This document shows, in pieces, positions 17,307 to 26,094 of a stretch of DNA of 64,000 nt; within the stretch, counting starts at the first letter, position 1; every line of letters starts with the position of its first letter. The notes beneath the pieces were generated by a model. It was not told the DNA's origin. It ran no database searches and worked only from the letters and a program-made list of their open reading frames with translations. The translations under genes and the position numbers were made by a program. The stretch is from an uncultured Collinsella sp. (GTDB lineage Bacteria; Actinomycetota; Coriobacteriia; Coriobacteriales; Coriobacteriaceae): positions 17,078 to 81,077 of the forward strand of contig CAAEEX010000097.1 of the NCBI GenBank assembly GCA_900755005.1, given 5' to 3'.

Positions 17307-18644
17307 CTATGACCGGTCGCCTCCAAACAGATCAGGACGAGTGGCCAGATAGGCATCAAGGGCCTCGAGCGCACGGTCCGCATAGGCCTGGTAGCGGTCG
17401 CGCTTGCTGCGGCGCTTACCATCCTCGAGTGGCGGCACCAGGCCAAAGTTGACATGCATAGGCTGATAGCCCACGGTGGCAGGATCGGTCGCATAGCCCA
17501 CGAGCGCACCCAGGGCGCCCACGCGCGGCAACTCGACGCCCGCGACACCGATAGCCTCGGCATAGGTGTTGAGCGCCGCGAGCAGACCGGTCGCCACGGC
17601 TTCCATGTACCCCTCGGTGCCGGTGATCTGACCGGCCAGGCGCACGCCGGTACCGGGCACGGCAAAGGTGCCATCGAGCACGTGCGGGGCGTCGACAAAG
17701 GTATTGCGGTGCATGACACCGTAGCGGAAGAACTCAGCGTTCTCCAGGCCCGGCACCATATGGAAGACGCGCTTCTGCTCGCCAAAGGTCAGGTTTGTCT
17801 GGAAGCCCACCAGGTTATAGGCGGTCTTCTCCTTGTTCTCGGCACGCAGCTGAATCGCCGCCCAGGGGCGACGTCCGGTACGCGGGTCGGTGAGGCCGAC
17901 GGGCTTCATGGCGCCAAAGCGAATGGCGTCCTTGCCGGTGCGCGCAACTTCCTCGGCAGGCTGGCAGGCCTGGAACAGATCGCCGCCCTCAAAGTCTTTG
18001 AGCACCACGCGGTCGGCCGTGGTAAGTGCCTCGATAAAGGCCTCGTACTCCTCCTTGTTGAGCGGAGCGTTGAGATAGTCGCCGCTCCCCTGCTCCTCGT
18101 AGCGCGACTGCGAAAACAGCACGTCCATATCGAGCGTGGAGGCATCGACGATCGGCGCCGCGGCATCGAAGAACGCAAGGGCGTCGCCACCGACGAGCTT
18201 CATGACCTCTTCGCTCAGCGCCGGTGAACACAGCGGGCCCGCGGCAATGACCACGTGGCCCTCGGGAATCTGCGTGACCTCGCCGTGCACGACCTCGATA
18301 TTGGGACGGGCGGCAACCTCGGCCTCGACAAGCTCGGAAAACTTGACGCGGTCGACCGCCAGGGCACCGCCAGCGGGAACAGCCGCGCGATGGGCGCAAT
18401 CGAGCAGGACTGAACCCATGCGCTCAAGCTCGGCCTTCAGCAAACCAGCCGCGGAATCCGGACGGGTCGACTTAAACGAATTGGAGCAGACGAGCTCTGC
18501 CAAGTGATCGGTATGGTGAGCCGGGGAGCTAACCTGGGGGCGCATCTCGCACAGCTTAACGGCAAAACCGCGGTCTGCCAGCTGGATCGCGCATTCCGAA
18601 CCCGCCAGACCGCCACCGATAACCGTCACCTGATCAAACAGCAT
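17307..18644 (-). CDS. trmFO: Methylenetetrahydrofolate--tRNA-(uracil-54-C5-)-methyltransferase TrmFO
   Basis: Flavoprotein that forms T54 in tRNA using methylene-THF and NAD(P)H. The FAD motif VTVIGGGLAGSECAIQLA is at the N-terminus. LVCSNSFKSTRPDSAAGLLK, AAGPLCSP, GLTDPRTGRRPWAAIQLR, and YNLVGFQTNLTFGEQ follow, all diagnostic of the GidA-related TrmFO family. 445 residues from ATG 18644, with AAAGGTG seven bases upstream. It belongs to the run yraN-yifB-dprA-trmFO-xer, and its end overlaps the recombinase frame. Confidence 0.96.
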   Translation of the reverse strand: MLFDQVTVIGGGLAGSECAIQLADRGFAVKLCEMRPQVSSPAHHTDHLAELVCSNSFKSTRPDSAAGLLKAELERMGSVLLDCAHRAAVPAGGALAVDRVKFSELVEAEVAARPNIEVVHGEVTQIPEGHVVIAAGPLCSPALSEEVMKLVGGDALAFFDAAAPIVDASTLDMDVLFSQSRYEEQGSGDYLNAPLNKEEYEAFIEALTTADRVVLKDFEGGDLFQACQPAEEVARTGKDAIRFGAMKPVGLTDPRTGRRPWAAIQLRAENKEKTAYNLVGFQTNLTFGEQKRVFHMVPGLENAEFFRYGVMHRNTFVDAPHVLDGTFAVPGTGVRLAGQITGTEGYMEAVATGLLAALNTYAEAIGVAGVELPRVGALGALVGYATDPATVGYQPMHVNFGLVPPLEDGKRRSKRDRYQAYADRALEALDAYLATRPDLFGGDRS

Positions 18645-18658
18645 CTGCAAACACCTTT

Positions 18659-19594
18659 CTAATTGACATGTTTTCCATTGTGACCGAAGGGTGTCTGGGC
18701 GTGAAGGGCAAACTTGGAGGGCGCATACCTTCCATCCATCATGCGATCGATAAGGCCCTCGAGTTCAAGCGAACCCAAGAGTTTGAGTACGCCGACGGCA
18801 TCGAGCGAGACGAGCGCCGCGATGTCGTTGACCTTGAGCGGAGAGGCGATGAGCGCATGCATCACGGTCTGCTGTGTTGGATCCAGGTCGGCAATGCCGG
18901 GAGCATCGGGGCGCGAGTAGCGCAGGGTGCCGTAGATGCGTGAGATAGCCATCTCGATAGATTCCTCGTCGATGATGCAGCAAGCACCGTTCGCAATGAG
19001 GTAATTCGTGCCACGCGACTCGGGCGATAGGATCGACCCCGGCACGACAAGAAGTTCGCGCCCCAAATCCATAGCAGCCTCGGCTGTAGAAAACGTCCCG
19101 GAAGGCATACCCGCCTCGGATACAAAGAGGGCTTGCGACAGGGCCGCGATCACGCGATTGCGGCGCGGAAAGGCAAACTTGCGCGGACCCATGCCCCACG
19201 GAGAGATCGACACGACCGCGCCACCCGTATCGAGCGTGCGCATAATAAGCCCCGCGCTCGAACGCGGGTAGACCACGTCGGCGCCCGTCCCCAGCACCAC
19301 GACGTGTTTGCCGCCGGCGTTGACCGCAGCCCAACCCGAGGCCTGGTCACAACCGACCGCGCCGCCCGAAACTACCGTCACTCCCGCCTCGACCGCCACC
19401 TTTGCCGCAAGCTCTGCCACGGCAAGACCATACGGCGAGGCCTTGCGCGCGCCGATGATGGAGAGCGCGGGCGTCGAAAGCACCTCGGGGTTGCCGCGCA
19501 CATAGAGCGTCTGGGGTACATCAGAAAGCTCCAAAACGGTCTCGGGATACAACGCATCACCTGGATGCAGCTCGTAGGTCCCCTCGGCCATCAT
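18659..19594 (-). CDS. dprA: DNA-processing protein DprA
   Basis: Single-strand DNA binding protein that loads RecA during natural transformation. The Rossmann core has ALSIIGARKASPYG, VVSGGAVGCDQASGWAAV, VVLGTGADVVYPRS and PRKFAFPRRNRVIAALS. A C-terminal winged helix follows (QQTVMHALIASPLKVNDIAA). The protein is short (311 residues) and lacks the N-terminal SAM-like domain found in many DprA proteins. ATG 19594 overlaps the yifB stop (ATGATG) behind AAGGAGGG; ATG 19591 is equally possible. The 18660-18669 C-terminus is intact. Its neighbour yifB/comM is another transformation-linked gene. Confidence 0.94.
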   Translation of the reverse strand: MMAEGTYELHPGDALYPETVLELSDVPQTLYVRGNPEVLSTPALSIIGARKASPYGLAVAELAAKVAVEAGVTVVSGGAVGCDQASGWAAVNAGGKHVVVLGTGADVVYPRSSAGLIMRTLDTGGAVVSISPWGMGPRKFAFPRRNRVIAALSQALFVSEAGMPSGTFSTAEAAMDLGRELLVVPGSILSPESRGTNYLIANGACCIIDEESIEMAISRIYGTLRYSRPDAPGIADLDPTQQTVMHALIASPLKVNDIAALVSLDAVGVLKLLGSLELEGLIDRMMDGRYAPSKFALHAQTPFGHNGKHVN

Positions 19595-21114
19595 TGGTCC
19601 CTCCTTCCCTGGTACATCGCTGCCTCGAGCACGTGGTCCTGCGTCACCTGCTCGCTCTCGGCGACGTCGGCGATTGTACGCGCGATACGCACCAGTCGCA
19701 CGATGCCGCGACCCGTGAGATGTGTGCGCTTCGACAGGCCGAGCACACACTTCTCCGCCGCATCATCGAGCTCAAAGGTCGAAACGACGCCGTCAATGGA
19801 CCGTGTCTCGTCATCCTCGGCCTCGGCATCCGCATCGTCCATACGGGATTCGCGCCAGGCGCGAAAAGCGCGACCGCGCACAACGTAGTCACGTAACTCG
19901 GCAGACGACATACCCTCCGCACCCTCGATAATCACTTGGGGGTCGGGACGGGTCACGTCGATCATCATGTCGATACGGTCGGCCAAAGGACCGCGCAGTT
20001 TAGACCGATAGCGCTCGACCATCGCCGCTGAGCAGCGACACGGTACCTCGCGATCGCCCAAAAAACCGCAGGGGCAGGGATTGCTCGCAGCCAGCAGCTG
20101 AAAGCGCGACGGGAAGGTAAAGGCCCCGTCGACGCGCACGATCCTCACATAGCCGCGCTCGATGGGCTGACGCAGCGTCTGCAGCACACCCGTGGGAAAC
20201 TCGGCAAGCTCGTCCAAAAAGAGCACGCCGCCATGAGCAAGGCTGATCTCACCCGGATGCACCGGGCGTCCTCCGCCAATGAGGCCAGCCGTTGAAATGC
20301 TGTGATGGGGACTTCGAAACGGCCGATGACCCGCCAATAATCCATCGATGTTCTCACCCAAGACCGAATGGATGCACAGCGCCTCCTGCTGGTCCTCAAC
20401 GGAAAGCTCGGGCAGGATGCCGGTCATACGACGGGCGAGCATCGTCTTGCCCGATCCCGGGGACCCGATCATAAGCAAACCGAGCTCACCCGCTGCCGCC
20501 AGCGCCATGCCGCGTTTGGCAACCTCCTGCCCCAGCACGTCGGCATAGTCGAGTTCAGGCTCAAAAGTAGCCTCAACACCCTCGGAATCCAGATAGTGCC
20601 GAGCCGCCTCGCCCATGCCATGGGCAAGCTGAGACAAATGATCGATAAAGCCGCAATCCACGCCCGCGAGTGGCACATGCTGGTCGGACCTGCCGGCGAT
20701 AAAAGACAGCCCCATGTCGCGAGCCAGCAGCTGAAACGCCACCTCGCCCTTGACGGGAAGCACCGTACCGTCCAAGCCGAGCTCGCCGGCGATAAGGCAG
20801 CGATCGAGGTTGTCACGGGGAATCTGCCCATCGGCCGCCAACACCGCGATGGCGATGGGCAGATCAAAGCCGCTACCGGTCTTGCGAATATCGCCGGGCG
20901 CCAGATTGACCGTAATGCCCGAGCGCGGGATCTCGAACCCGGCGGAGCGCATCGCACAGCGAATACGACCGCGTGACTCCATCACCTCCATACTCGGAAT
21001 GCCGAGCATCTGAATACCCGGAACGCCGCCGGCAAGCGAGACCTCGACCGTGACGTGAATCGCCTCGACGCCGCGGATGCAGGCCGCGTGAACGGCAAAC
21101 GTCTCGAACGCCAT
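19591..21114 (-). CDS. YifB/ComM family Mg-chelatase-like AAA+ ATPase
   Basis: ComM-type helicase that promotes branch migration when incoming DNA integrates. The N-terminal ChlI-like domain has IHVTVEVSLAGGVPGIQMLG and VNLAPGDIRKTGSGFDLPIA. The AAA+ core has Walker A GSPGSGKT, Walker B GGVLFLDELAEF and HRPFRSPHHSISTAGLIGGG. A four-cysteine motif NPCPCGFLG...CRC and a C-terminal Mg_chelatase_C domain follow. 507 residues from ATG 21114, which overlaps the yraN stop as TGATG. An in-frame start at 21129 is less likely. Confidence 0.94.
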   Translation of the reverse strand: MAFETFAVHAACIRGVEAIHVTVEVSLAGGVPGIQMLGIPSMEVMESRGRIRCAMRSAGFEIPRSGITVNLAPGDIRKTGSGFDLPIAIAVLAADGQIPRDNLDRCLIAGELGLDGTVLPVKGEVAFQLLARDMGLSFIAGRSDQHVPLAGVDCGFIDHLSQLAHGMGEAARHYLDSEGVEATFEPELDYADVLGQEVAKRGMALAAAGELGLLMIGSPGSGKTMLARRMTGILPELSVEDQQEALCIHSVLGENIDGLLAGHRPFRSPHHSISTAGLIGGGRPVHPGEISLAHGGVLFLDELAEFPTGVLQTLRQPIERGYVRIVRVDGAFTFPSRFQLLAASNPCPCGFLGDREVPCRCSAAMVERYRSKLRGPLADRIDMMIDVTRPDPQVIIEGAEGMSSAELRDYVVRGRAFRAWRESRMDDADAEAEDDETRSIDGVVSTFELDDAAEKCVLGLSKRTHLTGRGIVRLVRIARTIADVAESEQVTQDHVLEAAMYQGRRDQ

Positions 21115-21599
21115 CACGACACCTGCCAATCGAACGCGTTGTACTGATGCTCGATCTCGGCGATATGCCCGCCGCGAATGGTGACACCCACGGCATCGAA
21201 GCGAATCGCCTTGAGTGGATAATGCTCCATGAGATAGCAGCTCGCGATACGGCGGTAGCGGCGTTGCTTTTGGGCGTCCACGGCCTCCTCGGGAAAGACC
21301 CGCGTGTTGCAGTCCAGTGCAACGCGTCTGGTCTTGACCTCGGCCATCACCACGACATCGTCGAGCTCATCGAGCAGCACCAGATCGGCCTCGCCCTCGG
21401 TGCAACGATAGCCCTGCTCCAGCAAGGTGTAGCCGCGCTCGCTAAAGTAGTCGATGGTGATCAGCTCGCCCATCATGCCCAGCTCGCGGGGGCTGAGTCC
21501 CTTGATAAACTCGGGCGTCATCGCCCCGCAGTCGAGCTCGCCGTTTTCCCAGCGCTCCTTGAGCTGCTGCGTCTTGCTCTTTTTGCTTGCGGCACTCAT
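21114..21599 (-). CDS. YraN family (UPF0102) endonuclease-like protein
   Basis: Small protein with a predicted restriction-endonuclease fold (UPF0102), function unproven. Visible motifs are LGMMGELITIDYFSERGYTLL, the likely active-site GEADLVLLDELDDVVVMAEVKTRR core (Asp and ExK), and DAQKQRRYRRIASCYL. 161 residues from ATG 21599, with GAAAGGAG upstream. The first 30 residues are charged and not part of the core. It heads the yraN-yifB-dprA-trmFO operon. A promoter was not clearly found in 21600-21697. Confidence 0.88.
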   Translation of the reverse strand: MSAASKKSKTQQLKERWENGELDCGAMTPEFIKGLSPRELGMMGELITIDYFSERGYTLLEQGYRCTEGEADLVLLDELDDVVVMAEVKTRRVALDCNTRVFPEEAVDAQKQRRYRRIASCYLMEHYPLKAIRFDAVGVTIRGGHIAEIEHQYNAFDWQVS

Positions 21600-21697
21600 G
21601 GGGTCTCCTTTCCCGCACACTGCATTGCCCCGATGATGAGGGCACCTTTCATGCGGGTAAGTACCGGAAGCAAACCAAAAGCTGACCAAATGCCGTC

Positions 21698-21741
21698 AAA
21701 AAACGGGCTGTACGCAGCAATGGTGTTGCATACGGCCCGCT
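21698..21741 (-). terminator. Terminator of rplS-rnhB
   Basis: Minus strand: stem CGGGCCGTATGCA / TGCGTACAGCCCG followed by six T. It lies about 50 bases past the rnhB stop. Confidence 0.8.
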
Positions 21742-21788
21742 ACCAGCAGGTTTATAAAACCCCAGAGGTCCCTGTCTCCACAATTGAC

Positions 21789-22577
21789 CTAGAAAAGGCG
21801 CTCAGTCTGCAGAAAGTTTCCGCAAAAGCTCACGCGGTGCAGCGGACAAAGTCCATGTTTGCGAATGGCCTCGATATGCTCGGGGCTCGCATAGCCCTTC
21901 GACTCGGCCAGATGGTACTCGGGATACTCGGCGTCGTACTCGACCATCATCTCGTCACGCGTGACCTTGGCCATGATGGACGCCGCGGCGATGCAGGCAA
22001 TTTTGGCATCGCCTTTCACCACGTCGCGCTCGTTGGGAACGGCGCCCAGGGGGTTGCCATCCATGAGGACGCAGTCGGGCTCAAGTCCCGTATCGGCCAC
22101 GGCGCCCGCAACGGCGGTACGAATGGCACGCGCCATGCCCATCTCATCGATATCCTTCGGCGCGATATGGCAAAAACCGATCGCCGTCGCCACCTCGGCA
22201 ATCTTCACAGAGAGCAACTCGCGGCGCGCGGGCGTGAGCTTTTTGGAATCGTTGATACCCCAGACGCGCGGCTCCATAGGAAGACAGACGGCGCACACCG
22301 TCAAAGGACCGGCCACCGATCCGCGACCCACCTCGTCGACACCAACGACCACCCCATCGCCGCCAAGCTCATGCATAAGCTCGTACATGTCATTGACGCG
22401 CTCGCGCTCGGCAAGCTCTTTGGCATGGCGTTTGAGGGCGCGTTCACAAGCCTTGATCACCTGCTGGCGCGGGTCCTCGCGATAATGCTCCACGAGGGCG
22501 GGAATCTCCTCAAACGTAGCGCTCGCCAACTCGCCGGCAACCTGCGATGCCGAAACCGAGCTCGTCATATTGGCCAT
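21789..22577 (-). CDS. rnhB: Ribonuclease HII
   Basis: Cleaves RNA in RNA-DNA hybrids and removes misincorporated ribonucleotides. The core begins VGVDEVGRGSVAGP with the first catalytic Asp and Glu. NDSKKLTPARRELL, VLMDGNPLG (third Asp), KGDAKIACIAAASIMAKVTRD and ESKGYASPEH follow. About 80 residues before the core form a helical extension, as in some Gram-positive RNase HII. ATG 22577 follows AAGGAGGG; 262 residues. It lies directly after rplS and its hairpin, so expression probably depends on read-through. Confidence 0.95.
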   Translation of the reverse strand: MANMTSSVSASQVAGELASATFEEIPALVEHYREDPRQQVIKACERALKRHAKELAERERVNDMYELMHELGGDGVVVGVDEVGRGSVAGPLTVCAVCLPMEPRVWGINDSKKLTPARRELLSVKIAEVATAIGFCHIAPKDIDEMGMARAIRTAVAGAVADTGLEPDCVLMDGNPLGAVPNERDVVKGDAKIACIAAASIMAKVTRDEMMVEYDAEYPEYHLAESKGYASPEHIEAIRKHGLCPLHRVSFCGNFLQTERLF

Positions 22578-22605
22578 ACCAGGCCCTCCTTGCATGCAAA
22601 TCAGA

Positions 22606-22635
22606 TAAAAAGAAGGGCCACCCGAAGGTGACCCT
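22606..22635 (-). terminator. Terminator between rplS and rnhB
   Basis: Minus strand: GGGTCACC-TTCG-GGTGGCCC with a stable UUCG tetraloop, then TTCTTTTTATC. The rnhB ribosome site follows about 20 bases later. Confidence 0.75.
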
Positions 22636-22670
22636 TGTGTCCAAACGAGTGGACAGACGCTGCGATCTTC

Positions 22671-23012
22671 TTAGCGCTTCTCGGGGATGCGAGCAGCCTT
22701 GCCCACCTTGTCGCGGAGGTAGTACAGCTTGGCGCGACGGACGCGACCATGACGAACGACCTCGAGCTTGGCGATCTTGGGGCTGTGAAGCGGGAAGGTA
22801 CGCTCAACACCGACACCGAAGGACATCTTGCGGACGGTGAAGGTCTCGCGGGCACCGGCGCCGGCCATGCGGATGACGTCGCCCTGGAAGACCTGGATGC
22901 GCTCGCGGTCGCCTTCCTTAATGCGGTAGTGAACCTTGACGTTGTCGGCGACGCGAACCTGAGGAATGTCCTCGCGGATCTGCTGACGCTCGATTGCGCG
23001 GATGTAATCCAT
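22671..23012 (-). CDS. rplS: 50S ribosomal protein L19
   Basis: Large-subunit protein at the 30S-50S interface. Contains [32 protein letters not shown], the [21 protein letters not shown] core and [18 protein letters not shown]. 113 residues from ATG 23012, with AAGGA seven bases upstream. Its own promoter (23082-23109) separates it from ppdK. Confidence 0.97.
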   Translation of the reverse strand: MDYIRAIERQQIREDIPQVRVADNVKVHYRIKEGDRERIQVFQGDVIRMAGAGARETFTVRKMSFGVGVERTFPLHSPKIAKLEVVRHGRVRRAKLYYLRDKVGKAARIPEKR

Positions 23013-23081
23013 GTGCAATTCCTTACTCTTCTAGAGGTGCCGTACCACCTTGGCCGGCACGTAGTTGAACAAACGTATTCG

Positions 23082-23109
23082 AGTATACACGCGCGGGTTT
23101 CTGCTGCAA
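23082..23109 (-). promoter_or_regulatory. Promoter of rplS
   Basis: TTGCAG (23109-23104), 16-base spacer, TATACT (23087-23082). It gives a leader of about 60 bases. Confidence 0.65.
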
Positions 23110-23152
23110 GAACAATTTTTTACGCAGACAAAAAGACAAAACCCGCACATGA

Positions 23153-23183
23153 TAACCGCCCGCCTCACGAATGAGACGGGCGG
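23153..23183 (-). terminator. Hairpin after ppdK
   Basis: Stem CCGCCCGTCTC / GTGAGGCGGGCGG followed by TTATC. The T-run is weak, but it stands about 40 bases past the ppdK stop. Confidence 0.6.
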
Positions 23184-23221
23184 CATGAAGGGGGCTACGT
23201 TAGGCGCCTAAGTCCAAAACG

Positions 23222-25972
23222 TTAAGAGGAACGCTTGGCCTCGAGCTTGGCCTGAGCGGCGGCCAGGCGCGCGAGGGGCACGCGATAGGGCGAGCAGGAC
23301 ACGTAGTCCACGTCGGCCACGTTAAACAGGCCCTTGATGGACTTGGGGTCGCCGCCGTGCTCGCCGCACACGCCAAAGTGCATGTCGGGGTTGGTGGCGC
23401 GACCCTTCTCGACAGCCATGCGCACCAGCTCGAGTACTGCCGTGTCGATGGTCTCGAAGGGGTTGTCCTTCAAGATCTTCTTGTGCATGTACAGCGGGAT
23501 GAACTTGGCCTCGGCATCATCGCGGGAGAAGCCGAAGGTCGTCTGGGTAAGGTCGTTGGTGCCAAAGCAGAAGAAGTCGGCATGGTGGGCGATCTCGTCA
23601 GCGACCATGCAGGCGCGCGGCAGCTCGAGCATCGTACCCACGGGAATATTGAGCTCGACGCCTTCTTCGGCGGAAACCTCGGCGATCACGCGCTCGATAA
23701 CCTCGCGGGTCTGGACATGCTCGGCCGTGATGGAAACGAGCGGAACCATGATCTCGGGGCGCGGATCGACGCCCTCCTGGATAAGGCGGGCAGCAGCCGT
23801 GGCGACGGCGCGAACCTGCATGAGCGGCAGATCGCTAAAGACGACGGACAGACGTACGCCGCGTAGGCCGAGCATCGGGTTAGACTCGACCATGCCATCG
23901 ATACGACGCAGGCGGGCGCGCAGAGTGGCAAGCTCTTCCTCGCTGGCGCCAGCGGCTTCCTTCTTGGTGATGGCGACCTCGAGCTCGCGAGGATTATCCA
24001 GGAACTCATGAAGCGGCGGATCGAGCAGGCGGACAACCACATCACGACCGGACATGGTCTTGAACATCGCCAGGAAGTCCTCGGTCTGGACCTTGAGCAG
24101 GTCGGCCAGGGCCTGCTGCTTCACGGCCTCATCGTCAGACAGGATAAAGCTCTGGATGATGTTCTTACGGTCACCCAGGAACATGTGCTCGGTGCGGCAT
24201 AGGCCGATGGCCTCGGCACCAAACTCGAGTGCGAGCTCGGCATCCTCGGGGTTGTCGGCGTTGACGCGCACGTGGTTGGCGTGACCGTCGGTCTCGTCCA
24301 GACGGATTTCGTCGGCCCAGGACAGGATGGTGTCCAGGTCGCCGGTAAGCTCGGCGGAGACCAGGTCGACGGGACCGTCGACGACGATGCCCTGGGTGCC
24401 GTCGATGGAGATGACATCGCCCTCGTGCAGCACGCGGTCACTGCCCTCGATACGCACGACCTTCTCAGCAGCGTCGATATGGAAGCGCTCAACGCCGCAG
24501 ACGCAGGGCGTACCCATGCCGCGGGCGATAACGGCGGCATGGCTCGTCTTGCCACCGTGGCTGGTCAGGATGCCCTCGGCGGCAACCATACCCTTCAGGT
24601 CGTCGGGGTTGGTCTCCCAGCGAACCAGAATGACCTTGCGGCCCTCGTTGGCGCGCGCGACGGCATCGTCGCTCGAGAACACGACCTCGCCCACAGCGGC
24701 GCCGGGGCTGGCGTTAAGACCGCTGGCCAGCGCCTCGTACTTCTTGGAGGCATCGAACTGCGGGTGCAGGAGCTGGTCGAGCTGCGCGGGATCGATGCGG
24801 CTCACAGCTTCCTCGCGGGTGATCAGGCCCTCCTCGACCATCTCGATGGCGATACGCAGGGCGGCAGTGGCGGTGCGCTTTCCCACGCGAGTCTGGAGCA
24901 TCCAGAGCTTACCTTGCTCGATGGTGAACTCGATGTCGCACATATCGCGATAGTGATCCTCGAGCGTCAGGAAGACGCGCTCAAGCTCCTCTCCCGCGGA
25001 CTCGAGGCCTGGGGTAGCCTTGAGGTCGGCGATGGGCTCGGTGTTGCGGATGCCGGCGACAACGTCCTCGCCCTGGGCGTTGACCAGAAAGTCGCCGTAG
25101 AACTCCTTGGTGCCGTCGGCCGGGTTACGCGTAAAGGCAACACCCGTCGCAGAGGTCTCACCCTTGTTGCCAAAGGCCATGGCCTGGACGTTGACGGCGG
25201 TGCCGAGCTCGTCGGAAATGCCGTGCTGTTTGCGGTAGATGCAGGCGCGCTCGTTCATCCAGCTGCCAAAGACGGCCTGGATGGCAAGGCGCAGCTGAAG
25301 CTCAGGATCGTGCGGGAAGACGGGCTTGCCGTCGGCGACCTCGAGCTCGGGGTACAGGGCGGCCTCGACGTTCTCGGAAAAGATGCCCTTGAAGGTCTCG
25401 ACGAGCTCCTGCAGGTCCTCGGCCGAGAGCTCGGAGTCAACGCGGACACCAGCGACCAGTCGTGCCTGGGTTAGCGCGTTCTCGAACAGGTCGGCGTCGA
25501 CGCCCATGACGACGTTGGAGAACATCTGGATAAAGCGACGGTAGCTATCCCAGGCAAAGCGCGGATTCTGCGTCTGCGCGATGAGACCCTGAACGGAGTC
25601 GTCGTTGAGGCCCAGGTTGAGGACCGTGTCCATCATGCCGGGCATGGAGAACGGAGCGCCCGAGCGAACCGACACGAGCAGCGGATCGGAGGCGTCGCCG
25701 AGCTTCTTGCCGCAGCGGGCCTCGAGGTCGGCCTCGGCGGCAACGATCTCGTCGAGTGCGCCCACGGGCCAAACATTGCCGGCATCGGAGTACTCAACGC
25801 AGGTCTGGCAGGTAATGGTAAAGCCACCGGGGACCGGCAGGCCGATACGGCTCATCTCGGCAAGGTTAGCGCCCTTGCCACCAAGCACAAAGTTCATGGA
25901 CTTGTCGCCCTCAGTGACACAGGTGCCCTGGGCGTCGGTTCCAAAACGGTAAACCCTCTTGCAATCGCTCAC
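23222..25972 (-). CDS. ppdK: Pyruvate, phosphate dikinase
   Basis: Interconverts pyruvate + ATP + Pi with PEP + AMP + PPi, a glycolytic or gluconeogenic switch in anaerobes. The 916 residues contain the N-terminal ATP-grasp domain (NFVLGGKGANLAEM, SVRSGAPFSMPGMMDTVLNL), the swivelling histidine domain with GGKTSHAAVIARGMG (phospho-His478, regulatory Thr476), and the C-terminal PEP barrel (GTNDLTQTTFGFSRDD, FGVCGEHGGD). The start is GTG 25972 behind GGGGAAG. The gene for its threonine kinase/phosphatase, ppsR, lies just upstream. The 300-base control region has a motif array and a hairpin at the ribosome site. Confidence 0.97.
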   Translation of the reverse strand: MSDCKRVYRFGTDAQGTCVTEGDKSMNFVLGGKGANLAEMSRIGLPVPGGFTITCQTCVEYSDAGNVWPVGALDEIVAAEADLEARCGKKLGDASDPLLVSVRSGAPFSMPGMMDTVLNLGLNDDSVQGLIAQTQNPRFAWDSYRRFIQMFSNVVMGVDADLFENALTQARLVAGVRVDSELSAEDLQELVETFKGIFSENVEAALYPELEVADGKPVFPHDPELQLRLAIQAVFGSWMNERACIYRKQHGISDELGTAVNVQAMAFGNKGETSATGVAFTRNPADGTKEFYGDFLVNAQGEDVVAGIRNTEPIADLKATPGLESAGEELERVFLTLEDHYRDMCDIEFTIEQGKLWMLQTRVGKRTATAALRIAIEMVEEGLITREEAVSRIDPAQLDQLLHPQFDASKKYEALASGLNASPGAAVGEVVFSSDDAVARANEGRKVILVRWETNPDDLKGMVAAEGILTSHGGKTSHAAVIARGMGTPCVCGVERFHIDAAEKVVRIEGSDRVLHEGDVISIDGTQGIVVDGPVDLVSAELTGDLDTILSWADEIRLDETDGHANHVRVNADNPEDAELALEFGAEAIGLCRTEHMFLGDRKNIIQSFILSDDEAVKQQALADLLKVQTEDFLAMFKTMSGRDVVVRLLDPPLHEFLDNPRELEVAITKKEAAGASEEELATLRARLRRIDGMVESNPMLGLRGVRLSVVFSDLPLMQVRAVATAAARLIQEGVDPRPEIMVPLVSITAEHVQTREVIERVIAEVSAEEGVELNIPVGTMLELPRACMVADEIAHHADFFCFGTNDLTQTTFGFSRDDAEAKFIPLYMHKKILKDNPFETIDTAVLELVRMAVEKGRATNPDMHFGVCGEHGGDPKSIKGLFNVADVDYVSCSPYRVPLARLAAAQAKLEAKRSS

Positions 25973-25986
25973 GATACTTCCCCTTC

Positions 25987-26004
25987 CATGCGCTTACGCG
26001 CATG
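25987..26004 (-). promoter_or_regulatory. Hairpin directly upstream of the ppdK ribosome site
   Basis: Perfect 7-bp stem CATGCGC-GTAA-GCGCATG in the transcript, ending a few bases before GGGGAAG. It could influence translation or mRNA stability of ppdK. Confidence 0.4.
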
Positions 26005-26094
26005 ACCGTGTTGACGAATCGACCCGCCGAATGCGGGCCGTGAGGGAACTATACGGCGGGCATTGAGCGTGCTTGCGTAGAGGGCGCGGGGTTT

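Noticed and set aside
23042..23160. Small RNA or gene in the AT-rich stretch upstream of rplS
   Set aside because: The stretch is explained by the rplS promoter and the hairpin after ppdK; no additional promoter-terminator pair is visible.
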